DNA from: Panulirus ornatus
Lineage: Eukaryota; Arthropoda; Malacostraca; Decapoda; Palinuridae
Length of the DNA stretch: 64,000 nt
Reading direction: 5' to 3'
Assembly: GCF_036320965.1 (NCBI RefSeq)
Contig: NC_092238.1
Coordinates: 19,714,154 to 19,778,153, forward strand
The notes beneath the pieces are model-generated. The model had not been told where the DNA came from and searched no databases. It saw only the letters and a list, made by a program, of their open reading frames with translations. A program made the translations under genes and the position numbers. Shown one piece after another: positions 11,625-25,022 of the stretch; within the stretch, counting starts at the first letter, position 1; each line of letters begins with the position of its first letter.

Positions 11625-13710
11625 GGAAAAAGGTGAGAACAATGGAAGTAAGGGGAGTGGGGTAGGAATGGGATGTATTTAGGGAATCAGTGATAGATTG
11701 CGCAAAAGATGCTTGTGGCATGAGAAGAGTGGGAGGTGGGTTGATTAGAAAGGGTATTGAGTGGTGGGATGAAGAGGTAAGAGTATTAGTGAAAGAGAAG
11801 AGAGAGGCATTTGGACGATTTTTGCAGGGAAAAAATGCAATTGAGTGGGAGATGTATAAAAGAAAGAGACAGGAGGTCAAGAGAAAGGTGCAAGAGGTGA
11901 AGAAAAGGGCAAATGAGAGTTGGGGTGAGAGGGTATCATTAAATATTAGGGAGAATAAAAAGATGTTCTGGAAGGAGGTAAATAAAGTGCGTAAGACAAG
12001 TGAGCAAATGGGAACTTCAGTGAAGGGCGCAAATGGGGAGGTGATAACAAGTAGTGGTGATGTGAGAAGGAGATGGAGTGAGTATTTTGAAGGTTTGTTG
12101 AATGTGTTTGATGATAGAGTGGCAGATATAGGGTGTTTTGGTCGAGGTGGTGTGCAAAGTGAGAGGGTTAGGGAAAATGATTTGGTAAACAGAGAAGAGG
12201 TATTAAAAGCTTTGCGGATGATGAAAGCCGGCAAGGCAGCAGGTTTGGATGGTATTGCAGTGGAATCTATTAAAAAAGGGGGTGACTGTATTGTTGACTG
12301 ATTGGTAAGGTTATTTAATGTATGTATGACTCATGATGACGTGCCTGAGGATTGGCGGAATGCGTGCATAGGGCCACTGTACAAAGGCAAAGGGGATAAA
12401 AGTGAGTGCTCAAATTACAGAGGTATAAGTTTGTTGAGTATTCCTGGTAAATTATATGGGAGGGTATTGATTGAGAGGGTGAAGGCATGTACAGAGCATC
12501 AGATTGGGGAAGAGCAGTGTGGTTTCAGATGTGGTAGAGGATGTGTGGATCAGGTGTTTGCTTTGAAGAATGTATGTGAGAAATACTTAGATAAGCAAAT
12601 GGATTTGTATGTAGCATTCATGGATCTGGAGAAGGCATATGATAGAGTTGATAGAGATGCTCTGTGGAAGGTAATAAGAATTTATGGTGTGGGAGGCAAG
12701 CTGTTAGAAGCAGTGAAAAGTTTTTATCGAGGATGTAATGCATGTGTACTTGTAGGAAGAGAGGAAAGTGATTGGTTCTCAGTGAATGTAGGTTTGCGGC
12801 AGGTGTGTGTGATGTCTCCATGGTTGTTTAATTTGTTTATGGATGGGGTTGTTAGGGAGGTGAATGCAAGAGTTTTGGAAAGAAGGGCAAGCATGAAGTC
12901 CGTTGGGGATGAGAGAGCTTGGGAAGTGAGTCAGTTGTTGTTCGCTGATGATACAGCGCTGGTGGCTGATTCATGTGAGAAACTGCAGAAGCTGGTGACT
13001 GAGTTTGGTAAAGTGTGTGAAAGAAGAAAGTTAAGAGTAAATGTGAATAAGAGCAAGGTTATTAGGTACAGTAGGTTTGAGGGTCAAGTCAATTGGGAGG
13101 TGAGTTTGAATGGAGAAAAACTGGAGGAAGTGAAGTGTTTTAGATATCTGGGATTGGATCTGGCAGCGGATGGAACCATGGAAGCGAAAGTGGATCATTG
13201 GGTGGGGGAGGGGGCGAAAATTCTGGGAGCCTTGAAGAATGTGTGGAAGTCGAGAACATTATCTCGGAAAGCAAAAATGGGTATGTTTGAAGGAATAGTG
13301 GCTCCAACAATGTTGTACGGTTGCGAGGCGTGGGCTATGGATAGAGTTGTGCGCAGGAGGATGGATGTGCTGGAAATGAGATGTTTGAGGACATGTGTGG
13401 TGTGAGGTGGTTTGATCGAGTAAGTGACGGAAGGGTAAGAGAGATGTGTGGAAATAAAAAGAGCGTGGTTGAGAGAGCAGAAGAGGGTGTTTTGAAATTG
13501 TTTGGGCACATGGAGAGAATGAGTGAGGAAAGATTGACCAAATGGATATATGTGTCGGAGGTGGAGGGAACGAGGAGAAGAGGGAGACCAAATTGGAAGT
13601 GGAAAGATGGAGTGAAAAAGATTTTGTGTGATCGGGGACTGAACATGCAGGAGGGTGAAAGGAGGGCAAGGAATAGAGTGAACTGGAGCGATGTGGTATA
13701 CCGGGGTTGA
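11625..13710 (+). pseudogene. LINE reverse transcriptase part of the 5'-inverted copy
   Basis: Plus-strand linker, RT and C-terminal region. Frame 11690-12301 ends at a stop replacing Trp in the conserved VDWLVRL (TGA at 12299-12301). The reading then continues in the same frame to 13405, where a 2-nt loss (AGGACATGTGTGG against AGGACAATGTGTGG, with a further shift) moves it to the frame ending VVYRG-stop at 13710. FADDTALVADS lies near 12942. Confidence 0.85.
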
Positions 13711-13897
13711 CGTGCTGTCAGTGGATTGAATCAAGGCATGTGAAGCGTCTGGGGTAAACCATGGAAAGCTGTGTAGGTATGTATATTTGCGTGTGTGGAC
13801 GTATGTATATACATGTGTATGGGGGTGGGTTGGGCCATTTCTTTCGTCTGTTTCCTTGCGCTACCTCGCAAACGCGGGAGACAGCGACAAAGCAAAA

Positions 13898-13914
<17 letters not shown>

Positions 13915-13984
<70 letters not shown>
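13915..13984. repeat. (TA)n between tail-to-tail LINE copies
   Basis: TA array bounded by an A-run on the left and TTTTTA on the right, the second tail-to-tail LINE junction in the window. Confidence 0.95.
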
Positions 13985-15258
<1,274 letters not shown>

Positions 15259-15297
15259 GATATATAGATATATATATATCCTATTTTTATAGATGGG

Positions 15298-16626
15298 TTT
15301 TATGGATGCGGTTGTTAGGGAGGTGAATGCAAGAGTTTTGGAAAGAGGGGCAAGTATGAAGTCTGTTGTGGATGAGAGAGCTTGGGAAGTGAGTCAGTTG
15401 TTGTTCGCTGATGATATAGCGCTGGTGGCTGATTCATGTGAGAAACTGCAAAGCTGGTGACTGAGTTTGGTAAAGTGTGTGAAAGAAGAAAGTTAAGAGT
15501 AAATGTGAATAAGAACAAGGTTATTAGGTACAGTAGGGTTGAGGTTAAAGTCAATTGGGAGGTAAGTTTGAATGGAGAAAAACTGGAGGAAGTAAAGTGT
15601 TTTAGATATCTGGGAGTGGATCTGGCAGCGGATGGAACCATGGAAGCGGAAGTGAATCATAGGGTGGGGGAGGGGGCGAAAATCCTGGGAGCCTTGAAGA
15701 ATGTGTGGAAGTCGAAAACATTATCTCGGAAAGCAAAAATGGGTATGTTTGAAGGAATAGTGGTTCCAACATTGTTGTATGGTTGCGAGGCGTGGGCTAT
15801 GGATAGAGTTGTGCGCAGGAGGGTGGATGTGCTGGAAATGAGATGTTTGGGGACAATTTGTGGTGTGAGGTGGTTTGATCGAGTAAGTAATGTAAGGGTA
15901 AGAGAGATGTGTGGAAATAAAAAGAGCGTCGTTGAGAGAGCAGAGGATGTTGTTTTGAAATGGTTTGGGCACATGGAGAGAATGAGTGAGGAAAGATTGA
16001 CCAAGAGGATATATGTGTCGGAGGTGAAGGGAACGAGGAGAAGTGGGAGACCAAATTGGAGGTGGAAAGATGGAGTGAAAAAGATTTTTTGTGATCGGGG
16101 CCTGAACATGCAGGAGGGTGAAAGGCGGGCAAGGAATAGAGTGAATTGGATCGATGTGGTATACCGGGGTTGACGTGCTGTCAGTGGATTTAATCAGGGC
16201 ATGTGAAGCGTCTGGGGTAAACCATGGAAAGTTGTGTGGGGTCTGGATGTGGAAAGGGAGCTGTGGTTTCGGGAATTATTGTATGACAGCTAGAGACTGA
16301 GTGTGAACGAATGGGTCCTTTGTTGTGTTTTCCTAGTACTAACTCGCACACATGAGGTGGCGAGGGGGTTGTTATTCCATGTGTGGCGAGGTGGCGATGG
16401 GAACAAATAAAGGCAGACAGTGTGAATTATGTACATGTGTATATAGGTATATGTCTGTGTGCATATATATGTGTACATTGAGTTGTATAAGTATGTATAT
16501 TTGCGTGTGTGGACGTGTATGTATATACATGTGTATTTGGGGGGGGTGGGGCCATTCTCTCGTCTGTTTCCTTGCGCTACCTCGCTAACGCGGGAGACAG
16601 CGACAAAGCAAAATAAATAGATAAAT
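15298..16626 (+). mobile_element. RTE-like LINE, 5'-truncated (long-UTR lineage)
   Basis: Begins in the RT motif [15 protein letters not shown] and ends with the long 3' UTR (16174-16608) and an AAATAAATAGATAAAT tail. The coding portion (15298-16173) has a 1-nt loss near 15450 and then an open frame of 238 codons ending with TGA. Residues are of the long-UTR type (VVDERAW, VNHRVGEG, RRVDV, TRRSGRPNW, NWIDVVYRG). FADD is changed to FADDI in the first part. Confidence 0.88.
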
Positions 16627-18059
16627 GGGTGAATTCTCCTATACACTAGTTAAGGTGGGCTGATCAGTACGCAAAGGGAAGTGGGCCACACTTTGCACAG
16701 GTTAGGCTGAGCTAGTCAGTGCACAAGCATGAATGGATTAACCTTTACACAGACACCGACTCCCTTTTCCACTCTTGCTGTCACTTTAAGTGAAGGTCAC
16801 CTTACTCTAGTAGCTTTGATTTAATATCAAGTGCATCATTTTCCTGGTGGTAGAGATGCTGACCTCATTATCAGATTTCGTTTTCTTTGGGGTGATTATA
16901 CTTTAGATAAACATCAGCATTTATATCTAACAAGTAATTCACTAAGTCAGTAAGTACTCATCTGCCTCTGGAAAAGAGAATTTGATTTTCTCTAGGTTAT
17001 CCAATGGCCTAATAGTCTGGGTGGCTTTGAATTATCATTTCTTTATGATTTTAAAAGGTGAAAGATGTAACCCATCCGCTATACAATTGTTACACATATT
17101 TAAAATCAGGAAGGAGGTTAGCTTTGCCCATGCAGCGTACTGATAGATACAGAAAGTCTTTTGTACCTAAAAGCGTCCTCCTTTTCAATCATTTGTCAGC
17201 ACAATAGGAAAGTAAAATATTAAAGTGTTTCCTTTGATATTTTATTGCTTTATTGATTTTATTATTCTTTTAATGCAGAAACACTAGGGAGCTCTCAAAG
17301 CCAAGAAGAATTTCATTTTGTAATATATCTTGTATTACAATTTGACTAATAAAAACTTACTTACTTACTTACTTAAGATTATGTCAGACATATCAGATAT
17401 TTGGAAATCGTCAAAGCTTGTGTAGTTGTTTATAGAAATATATGCTCCATATACTAACATAGTTTCATTACATTATTCAGAGAACCCAAGGGAGAGAGTA
17501 GTAGGGGAGCAAGAATATCTTGGCCTTTGAGTACTACAACCCTTAATACGCCGCTGATGGCAGGAAGCTGTTGAAAAAGAGGGATTATACACGTATGACA
17601 TTGCTTGCATGGATATGTGAAATTGGTTCTCACTTTTGCAGCTGTGAACAGAAAGGTGAGTTGTTAGTGAAAGATAAGGTGTTTTAAGGAAGATATAGGA
17701 CAACTCAGCCAAAATCAGCACGAACCCAGTTTTACATTAGTTTCTTTTACACAGTCGTTTATCATCTGACTGCAGAACTGGACCAGGAAAAGGCTTTGTA
17801 TTAAGTTGTCATACCAGGTGTCGGTGTACAGACTGACGCAAGCATTGTTGAGGGAAATAATACCACTGAAATACGTCAAAGGGCTGCAAAGTTGTCCCAG
17901 GCATACACAAAGGGCGAGTTGTAAGTAATGAGAAGACCCTTTAAATGCAAAACGTGAACATGACACTTTACACCTGCATATTCTTTCCCAACGGATGAGT
18001 TGCTTTGAATATTCATGTGGCTCTTATGGCGTCAAATGCTGGAGGGGATCGAGATGTAA
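16627..18059. other. Single-copy DNA without recognisable gene
   Basis: About 1.4 kb with no match to the repeats elsewhere in the window. It holds a (TTAC)n stretch near 17355-17375. Two minus-strand open frames (17473-17721 and 17715-17966, about 82 residues each) have no recognisable domain and I do not call them genes. No RNA gene was seen. Confidence 0.6.
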
Positions 18060-18371
18060 AATATTGTCTTTTCCTAGCGCTACCTCGCACACATGAGGGG
18101 GGAGGGGGATGGTATTCCATGTGTGGCGAGGTGGCGATGGGAATGAATAAAGGCAGACAGTGTGAATTGTGTGCATGGGTATATGTGTGTGTGTCTGTAT
18201 GTGTATATATGTGTGTACATTGAGATGTATAGGTATGTATATTTGCGTGTGTGGACGTGTATGTATATACATGTGTATGGGGGTGGGTTGGGCCATTTCT
18301 TTCGTCTGTTTCCTTGTGCTACCTCGCAAATGCGGGAGACAGCGACAAAGCAAAATAAAAAAATAAAATAG
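18060..18371 (+). mobile_element. Solitary LINE 3' UTR fragment (long-UTR type)
   Basis: A severely 5'-truncated LINE insertion in single-copy DNA. It starts at TCTTTTCCTAGCGCTACCTCGC and includes the CCTCGCACACATG / CATGTGTGGCGAGG stem, the (TG)-rich middle, the terminal GGGAGACAGCGACAAAGC box and an (A)n/(AAAT)n tail. It contains no coding sequence. It could alternatively be an independent SINE using this tail, since it starts exactly at the hairpin. Confidence 0.75.
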
Positions 18372-18968
18372 ATTCCACATGAACGTTACTGAATGTTTAC
18401 CCAGCATGGTATCGACTCCTTGACCAGCTTCTAACGGATTTGTGCATACAGTGTTATACTGTCATGATTTTTTTTCTTAAGTGAGAGGAATTGATAGTTA
18501 ACTCTCGGAGGGTTGTTATACTTGAAAGTACTTATGAAGTATTGTGTATAAGTTAAATTCTTGTTTTATTTTGTATCATTTGCTTTCATAGGTGTTCTTT
18601 GCTTTGCTAGTGACCTTTGATCATACGACTAGCATATCTGTCCGACTAAGGAAGATATATATGAGAAATATTGTTCTCCCAGACTGATGTGGTGCCAATC
18701 TAGCGCGAACGCGATATTTAATAGTGACTCCATTTTAGCTGCTGCGTCAGTGGCCAGATAAGGTCACAATAATCGGACGTTCTGCGACTGTCGTCTACTT
18801 TGATGGCATTTTGTTTTCATAGTTTGGTAAAGAAGGTGGTGACACATGTCATGATATAGGTCTACGTGGATGGAAGAGCCGCTGTGCATGTAGAAAAAGT
18901 AGAACTATACACAATCATCTTAAATTCCGCTAAATATTGAAAGATTCCAAAAGTTAGTGTTAATGGTC
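18372..18968. other. Single-copy DNA without recognisable gene
   Basis: About 600 bp up to the assembly gap. No ORF, repeat or RNA gene was recognised. Confidence 0.6.
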
Positions 18969-19068
18969 NNNNNNNNNNNNNNNNNNNNNNNNNNNNNNNN
19001 NNNNNNNNNNNNNNNNNNNNNNNNNNNNNNNNNNNNNNNNNNNNNNNNNNNNNNNNNNNNNNNNNNNN
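18969..19068. other. Assembly gap of 100 N
   Basis: Exactly 100 unknown bases, the conventional filler for a scaffold join of unknown length. Sequence quality changes across it: the DNA to its right has many small indels compared with sibling repeats. Confidence 0.98.
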
Positions 19069-19727
19069 TTGAAAAATTGTGGAAGTCGAAAAACATTATC
19101 CCGGAAAGCAAAAATGGGTAGGGTTTTGAAGGAATAATGGTTCCAACAATGTTTGTAGGGGGTTTCGGGGCGTGGCTATGGATAAGAGTTGTGCCCCAGG
19201 AGGATGATGTGCGGGAAAATAAAGATGTTTGAGGACAATGGTGGGGGTGAGGGGTTTGATCGAGAATTAACAAAGGGGAAAGAGGGATGTGTGGAAATAA
19301 AAAGAGCGTGGTTGAGAGAGCAGAAGAGGTGTTTTGAAGTGGTTGGGCACAGGAAGAATGAGTGAGGAAGATTGACCAAGAGGATATATGTGCGGGGGTG
19401 GAGGAACGAGGAGAAGAGGAACCAAATTGGAGGTGGAAAGATGGAGGGGAAAAGGGATTTTTGTGTGATGGGGGCCCTGAACATCCCCCCAGGGGGGGGT
19501 GAAAGGAGGGCAAGGAATAGAGGGGAATTGGAGCGTTTTGTGTATACGGGGTTTTGACGTGCTGTCAGGGGATTGAATCAAGAAAGTGAAGCGTCTGGGG
19601 TAAACCATGAAAGCTGGTAGGTATAGATTGCGTGTGTGGACGTGTGTATGTACATGTGTATGGGGGGGTTTGGGGCCATTTCTTTCGTCTGTTTCCTTGC
19701 CTACCTCGCAAACGCGGGAGACAGCGA

Positions 19728-19761
<34 letters not shown>
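19069..19761 (+). mobile_element. RTE-like LINE 3' fragment in low-quality sequence
   Basis: C-terminal coding part, short 3' UTR and A-run (19735-19761) of a plus-strand LINE. Relative to other copies it has many single-base gains and losses, often in G or A runs (for example GTAGGGTTTTGAAGG for GTATGTTTGAAGG, and AACATCCCCCCAGGGGGGGGTG for AACATGCAGGAGGGTG). The density and type of change look like uncorrected long-read errors rather than evolutionary decay. Confidence 0.8.
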
Positions 19762-19773
<12 letters not shown>

Positions 19774-19872
19774 ATTTATATATATATAAAATATATATAT
19801 AATATATATATAAATAAATACACATATTATATATATATATATAATATATATATATAATATTATATAAAATAT

Positions 19873-19903
<31 letters not shown>

Positions 19904-19925
19904 AATATAAAATAATATATATATA
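19762..19925. repeat. Degenerate TA-rich tract
   Basis: TA repeat interrupted by frequent AATAT and AAATA units, consistent with a (TA)n array of poor base quality. Confidence 0.8.
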
Positions 19926-20494
19926 TGGGCTGGAAGTCTCGCTAAGGGGGTGAGGCTTTTTAAAAACTAATATCATTACTCTTAAACCCGAGGCTTTTTT
20001 GGGTATAAATAGAAGCCACTTATTATAAAGGTAACATATAACTGTTACCACCCAACCCCCAAACAAAAAACAACACGGAAGTAACCTGCAACACGCCCCC
20101 ACACAAGGAACTGTATTCGCGCAGGAGAATAGTCATTATTTTGGTTACCGAAGAAAATCACAATATCTTTCCTCCTTTTTTCTTCCCCCAACCCCTTCCC
20201 ACCCCGGGCCCGTTTCATCGGTCCATGCGAGAGGTGTGGGCTGCTGGAAAAATTTAAAACCCACACTCGAGGCTGACCGCATACTGAGGGCGACAGGCCA
20301 CAGTACACACGGGTTCCCTTACGCCCTTCTTAAACCCACTCTAGTGCCTGCCGTCTGCAGTCGTACGGCGAAAATACCCTCGACTCCAGACTACTAAGTG
20401 GTTGCACGACCTTCCTTCCCACACTCGTCACAGTCTCCACTGGATACTTTCATCTCAAAAAGCTGTTTTCCTCCAACGCAAGCACGCACCGCAC
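19926..20494. other. Unassigned sequence right of the gap
   Basis: Some 570 bp without homology to the other repeats here and without a convincing ORF. It ends in a CA-rich tract. Confidence 0.5.
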
Positions 20495-20524
20495 ACGACA
20501 CACACACACACACACACACAAACA

Positions 20525-20560
<36 letters not shown>

Positions 20561-20838
20561 TTTATATTATATATATATAAAAATAAATATATTATAATAT
20601 ATATATAAATAATATATATATATATATAAATAAAATTTTTTTTCAAACTATTCCGCCTTTTTCCGCGTTAAAATATATAATAAAATATATATATATATAT
20701 TTATATATATATATATATAAATATATATATATATAATATATAAATATATATATAAAAAAATATATATATATAATATATATATATTTTATATATATATATA
20801 TATATAATATATAAATATAATATATATATAATATATAC
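20495..20838. repeat. (CA)n followed by degenerate TA-rich tracts
   Basis: A CA array (20495-20548) is followed by TATATATTTTATAT-type sequence to about 20640, a short TTCCGCCTTTTTCCGCG island, and more degenerate TA sequence to 20838. Confidence 0.85.
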
Positions 20839-20839
20839 C

Positions 20840-22757
20840 CCACACACACACATACACCGCACATATACCCACATACACACATAAATTAATTCCCATATGA
20901 AAAAATGTAAGAAATAATTAAAAACTGAAAACCCTTTTAGCTTGAAATAACAATTATTCACAGAAAATTTATTTCCCGTTAGCAATGAGATCTTACCTAA
21001 ATATGTGTGGATAAAACCAAGATTTAAGACTGTATCTTGCCAAGCTTGACCTGAGGTACAAACGTGAAAAATGAAAAAATTTTGAAGAACAATAGACACT
21101 GCCCAAAATGAATACTGTTTGAAAACAAAAAGATCCTTAAGGTATCATAATAGAAACACAAGAATCAAAGAGAAAATAATTACATATCATAATAAAGAGT
21201 TGGACTTTGTTGTGGAACAGATGTGGCTAACACTTTTCCCTTTGATAAAAAATTACTGTGACTAAAAAATAGTTATCTTAAATCAATACCCCTAACCCCC
21301 ACCTTTCTGATGAGTGAAAGGGCAATATTTAACTAAAAAAAGAATACAAAACTAAAAGAAAAAATATTTCCCTTTGGTTTTACATAACTCTAGAAACCTA
21401 ATATTGTATTTTTTGGGCCCTATCTCATAATTTTTTTTAAGAATGATGATAAAAACATGCTTTAATCAGTACCCATGAACCAATGACACCCAAAAGAATG
21501 GTGTTCCAAACAGGAACAAAAAACTCTGAAAGCTTTGAAAAGGCATTAGATGATGAGGTGGCAGGTGGGGTGTCTGGTTGGGGAGTATGCAGAGCAAGAA
21601 GGTCTTTAAAAAGTGACTGGTGAAAAGAGTGGAATGGTGAAAACCTTACATAAGAAGGAAGTGGTAAATCAACTAGGAAATGCATTTGAATTTCTCAAGC
21701 TAGGTGACTACGTTATTGATTGGTAATTAGGACAAAGAAAATTTTTGTAAAAAGCTATAGTGAAAGCAAGAGTGACAAATTCAGAGGTTTTAAATGACAA
21801 AGTCAATAGTTTGTTGATTGTACTTGGTAAATTGGGTGGAGAGCAGTAATCAAGAGGGTGGGGGATGCAGAGAGCTTCAGACAGGGGGGAAAACAAGCTT
21901 GAGAAGGGGTAAGGATTTTTTAGAATATTGTTCACTCTGAAGAATCTGTGTGAGAAAACTTAGAGAAACAGGATTTGTATGAGGACTTATGGACTGCCCG
22001 AAAGCATATGACAACAAATAGAGATGCTCTTGAAAGATGATATGGATAAAGGGGGGGAAGAGTTTTTTATCAAAAGAGTAAACATGTGTAAGTAGGAGGA
22101 AGAGGGCACATGGTTCCATGTGGGAAGGGGATCTGTGGCAGGAGTGTGGATATCCCAAAACAGCAGTTTAATATTTTTTTTAATGGGTGGAGGAAGTGAA
22201 AACAAGGGTCTTAGACCCGAAGAGTGAATGAATGAATAAAATGGGAAGTTTTTAATCAAAAAAGTAAGACAATAGCAAGCTGGAGGGAAAGAGGGCAAGT
22301 GGTTCCCTGTGATGGTGGTTCTGCAGCAGGGAAACTGGTATATCAGCACAGCTGTTTAAAGTTTATTATCTGGGTGATAAGGAAAGTGAAAAATAAGGGG
22401 CTTAGAGAAGAAATAGTCTGCAGTCTGTCAGGGGAAGGGGGCTTAGAGGGTTTTTTAAAAATTATTGTCTACTGATGACAAGATCTGGGAGCAGAAATTC
22501 AAGTAAAAACTGCAGAAAAATTTCTTTCTTAGTTTTGGGGAAGCAAGTGGGAAAGGGGAAAGAGATTAATGTGAAAAAAAAAAAGCAAGGTTAAGCACAA
22601 GAAAAAACAAGTAGGTGGGGTGTGGACTGAATGGAGTAAAATGTGGAGAAAGTGAAGTTTTTTAGATATCTGGAGTAGAAAAGGCCAGCAAATGAAAACC
22701 CTGGAGCTGAGGTGAGTCATGGGGTTCAATGAGGGGGGTAGAGGCCCCGGTTAATGA
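20840..22757. repeat. Left arm of a ~1.9-kb inverted repeat
   Basis: Reads as the reverse complement of 23107-25037 over nearly its whole length. For example, GAGTTGGACTTTGTTGTGG at 21199 pairs with CCACAACAAAGTCCAACTC near 24653, and AATGAGGACC near 22753 pairs with GTCCTCATTAACCCC near 23105. The left arm has extra bases in homopolymers relative to the right arm (such as AAAAAA and GGGG runs). The inner ~1.2 kb is the diverged LINE in plus orientation. The arms share the same unique flank, so this is duplication rather than two insertions. Confidence 0.85.
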
Positions 22758-24362
22758 GGACCTTTCACTCCATCCTTCCATGTACAGTTTGGTCACTCCC
22801 TTTTCCTTGACCCCTGTGCTTCTGACACACCTTTGTCAACCACTCCTCATTTGTTTTTTTCATATGTCCTGACCATAGCACACCCTCTTCAGCTTTCTTA
22901 ACCATACTCCTCTTATTACCTCATCTCTCCCTTACATATAATTTCTTGCTCAGTCAGACCTCACACCAGTGTTGTCCTCAAATATTTCATTTTCATCATA
23001 TTAAATCTTCCATACATTCTTATGTAGATCCAGTGCCTCAGATCCATACAACATTGTTGGGACAACTATAATTTTAGACATGCCTTGATCCACATCTCAA
23101 TGTAGTCCTCATTAACCCCAGGACCTCTACCCCCCTCATGAACCCCATGACTCACCTCAGCTCCCATGGTTTCATTTGCTGCCTTTTCTACTCCCAGATA
23201 TCTAAAACACTTCACTTTCTCCACATTTACTCCATTCAGACTCACACCCCACCTACCTTGTTTTTTCTTGTGCTTAACCTTGCTTTTATTCACATTAATC
23301 TCTTTCTCCTTCCACTTGCTTCCCCAAACTAAGAAAGCAATTTCTGCAGTTTCTTACTTGAATCTGCTACCAGCATCTTGTCATCAGTAGACAATAATGT
23401 AATAACCCTCTAAGACCCTTACCCATGACAGACTGCAGACCTATTTCTCTCTCTAAGACCCTTATTTTCACTTTCCTCATCACCCAGATAATAAACATTA
23501 AACAGCTGTGCTGATATCACAGATTCCTGCTGCAGACCCACCATCACATGGAACCACTTGCCCTCCTTTCCTCCAGCTTGCATATATGTCTTACTCTTTT
23601 GATAAAAACTTCACCATTTATTCATATCATTCACTCTTCAGTCTAAGACCCTTGTTTTCACTTCCCTTCACCCATATAATAAAAATATTAAACAGCTGTG
23701 TTGATATCACACACTCCTGCCACAGATCCACCTTCACATGGAACCATGTGCCCTCCTTTCCTCCTACTTACACATGTCTTACTCTTTTGATAAAAACTCT
23801 TCACCCTATATCCATATCATCTTCCAAAGAGCATCTCTATTTGCTTGTCATATGCTTTCTGCAGTCCCATAAAGTCCTCATACAAATCCTGTTTCTCTAA
23901 GTTTTTCTCACACAGATTCTTCAGAGTGAACACACTATTCTACACATCCTCTACCCCTTCTCAAGCTATGTTTTCCCCCCTGTCTGAAGCTCTCTGCATA
24001 CCACCACCCTCTTGATTACTGCTCTCCCACCCAACATACCAAGTACAATCAACAAACTATTGACTTTGTCATTTGAACTCTGACATTTGTCACTCTTGCC
24101 TTTACACTATAGCTTCATACAAGAATTCTTCTTGTCCTAACTACCAAATCAATAACGTAGTCACCTAGCTTGAGAAATTCAAATGCAGTCCCTAGTTGAT
24201 TTACCACATTCCTTCTTATGTAAGGTTTTCACCACTTCCACTCTTTTCACCAGTCCACTTGTTAAGACCTTCTTGCTCTGCATACCTCCCCAACCCAGAC
24301 ACCCCACCTGCCACCCTCATCATCAAATGCATTCAACAGTCTTTCAGAGTACTTGTTCCATG
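22758..24362 (-). mobile_element. Diverged LINE relative, decayed
   Basis: Minus-strand sequence aligning throughout with the complement of the common LINE but with many substitutions. Recognisable segments are the C-terminal region (22758-23100), NKSKVKH and SLNGVNVEKVKCFRYLGVE (about 23190-23290), the RT middle (about 23480-23900) and the upstream RT part to about 24362. Stops and frame changes are frequent. It includes the 350-bp spacer and most of the right arm of the inverted repeat. Probably a separate, older subfamily. Confidence 0.7.
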
Positions 24363-25022
24363 TTTGGAACACCATTCTTTTGGTGTCATTAGGTTCATGG
24401 GTACTGGTTACAAGCATATTTTATATCATCATTCTTAAGAAAATTATGAGATATGTGCAGAAATACAACTGTTAGGTTTCTGAGAGTTATGTAAAACCAA
24501 ATGGAATATATTTTCTTATAGTTTTGTATTCTTTTTTTAGTTGAATATTGTCCTCACTCATCAGAAAGGTGAGGTTATGGTATTGATTTAAGATAACTAT
24601 TTTTTAGTCACAGTAATGTTATCTAAGACAAGTGTTAGCCACATCTGATATCCACAACAAAGTCCAACTCTTTCATCTACTGATAATGTAATTATCTTCT
24701 CTTTGATTCTTGTGTTTCTATTCCTGATACCTTAAGGATCATTTTGTTTTCAAACAGTGTTCAGTTTGAGCAGTGTCATATTGTTTTCTAAAAATTCTTC
24801 ATTCTACACGTTTGTACCTCAGGTCAAGCTTTGGCAAGATACAGTCTTAAATCTTGGTTTTATCCACACATACTTGAGGTAAGATCTCATTGCTAACGGG
24901 AAATCATTTTCTGTGTATAATTGTTATTTCAAGCTAGAAGTTTTCAGTTTTCTAATTATTTCTTACATTTTTCATATGTATATGTATATATATGTGTGTA
25001 TGTGTGTATATGTGCGTATGTA

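Larger units (their letters stand above)
11122..13915 (+). mobile_element. RTE-like LINE with 5' inversion (twin-priming structure)
   Basis: The left part (11122-11625) is LINE endonuclease sequence in minus orientation. The right part (11624-13915) is plus orientation from the linker to the A-tail. In LINE coordinates the two parts are adjacent: the inverted piece ends at AGTACAGAAT and the direct piece starts at TGGAAAAAGG, which are contiguous in intact copies (for example near 49425). The inversion junction shows a 2-nt overlap (TG at 11624-11625). This is the standard product of twin priming, so I treat it as one insertion. Short 3' UTR, then an A-run of about 22 nt. Confidence 0.85.

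Noticed and set aside
17473..17966. Two overlapping minus-strand open frames considered as possible pore or later exons of the receptor gene
   Set aside because: No alignable pore or ligand-binding S2 motifs, different frames, and they lie 15 kb away across a gap. Support is too weak.
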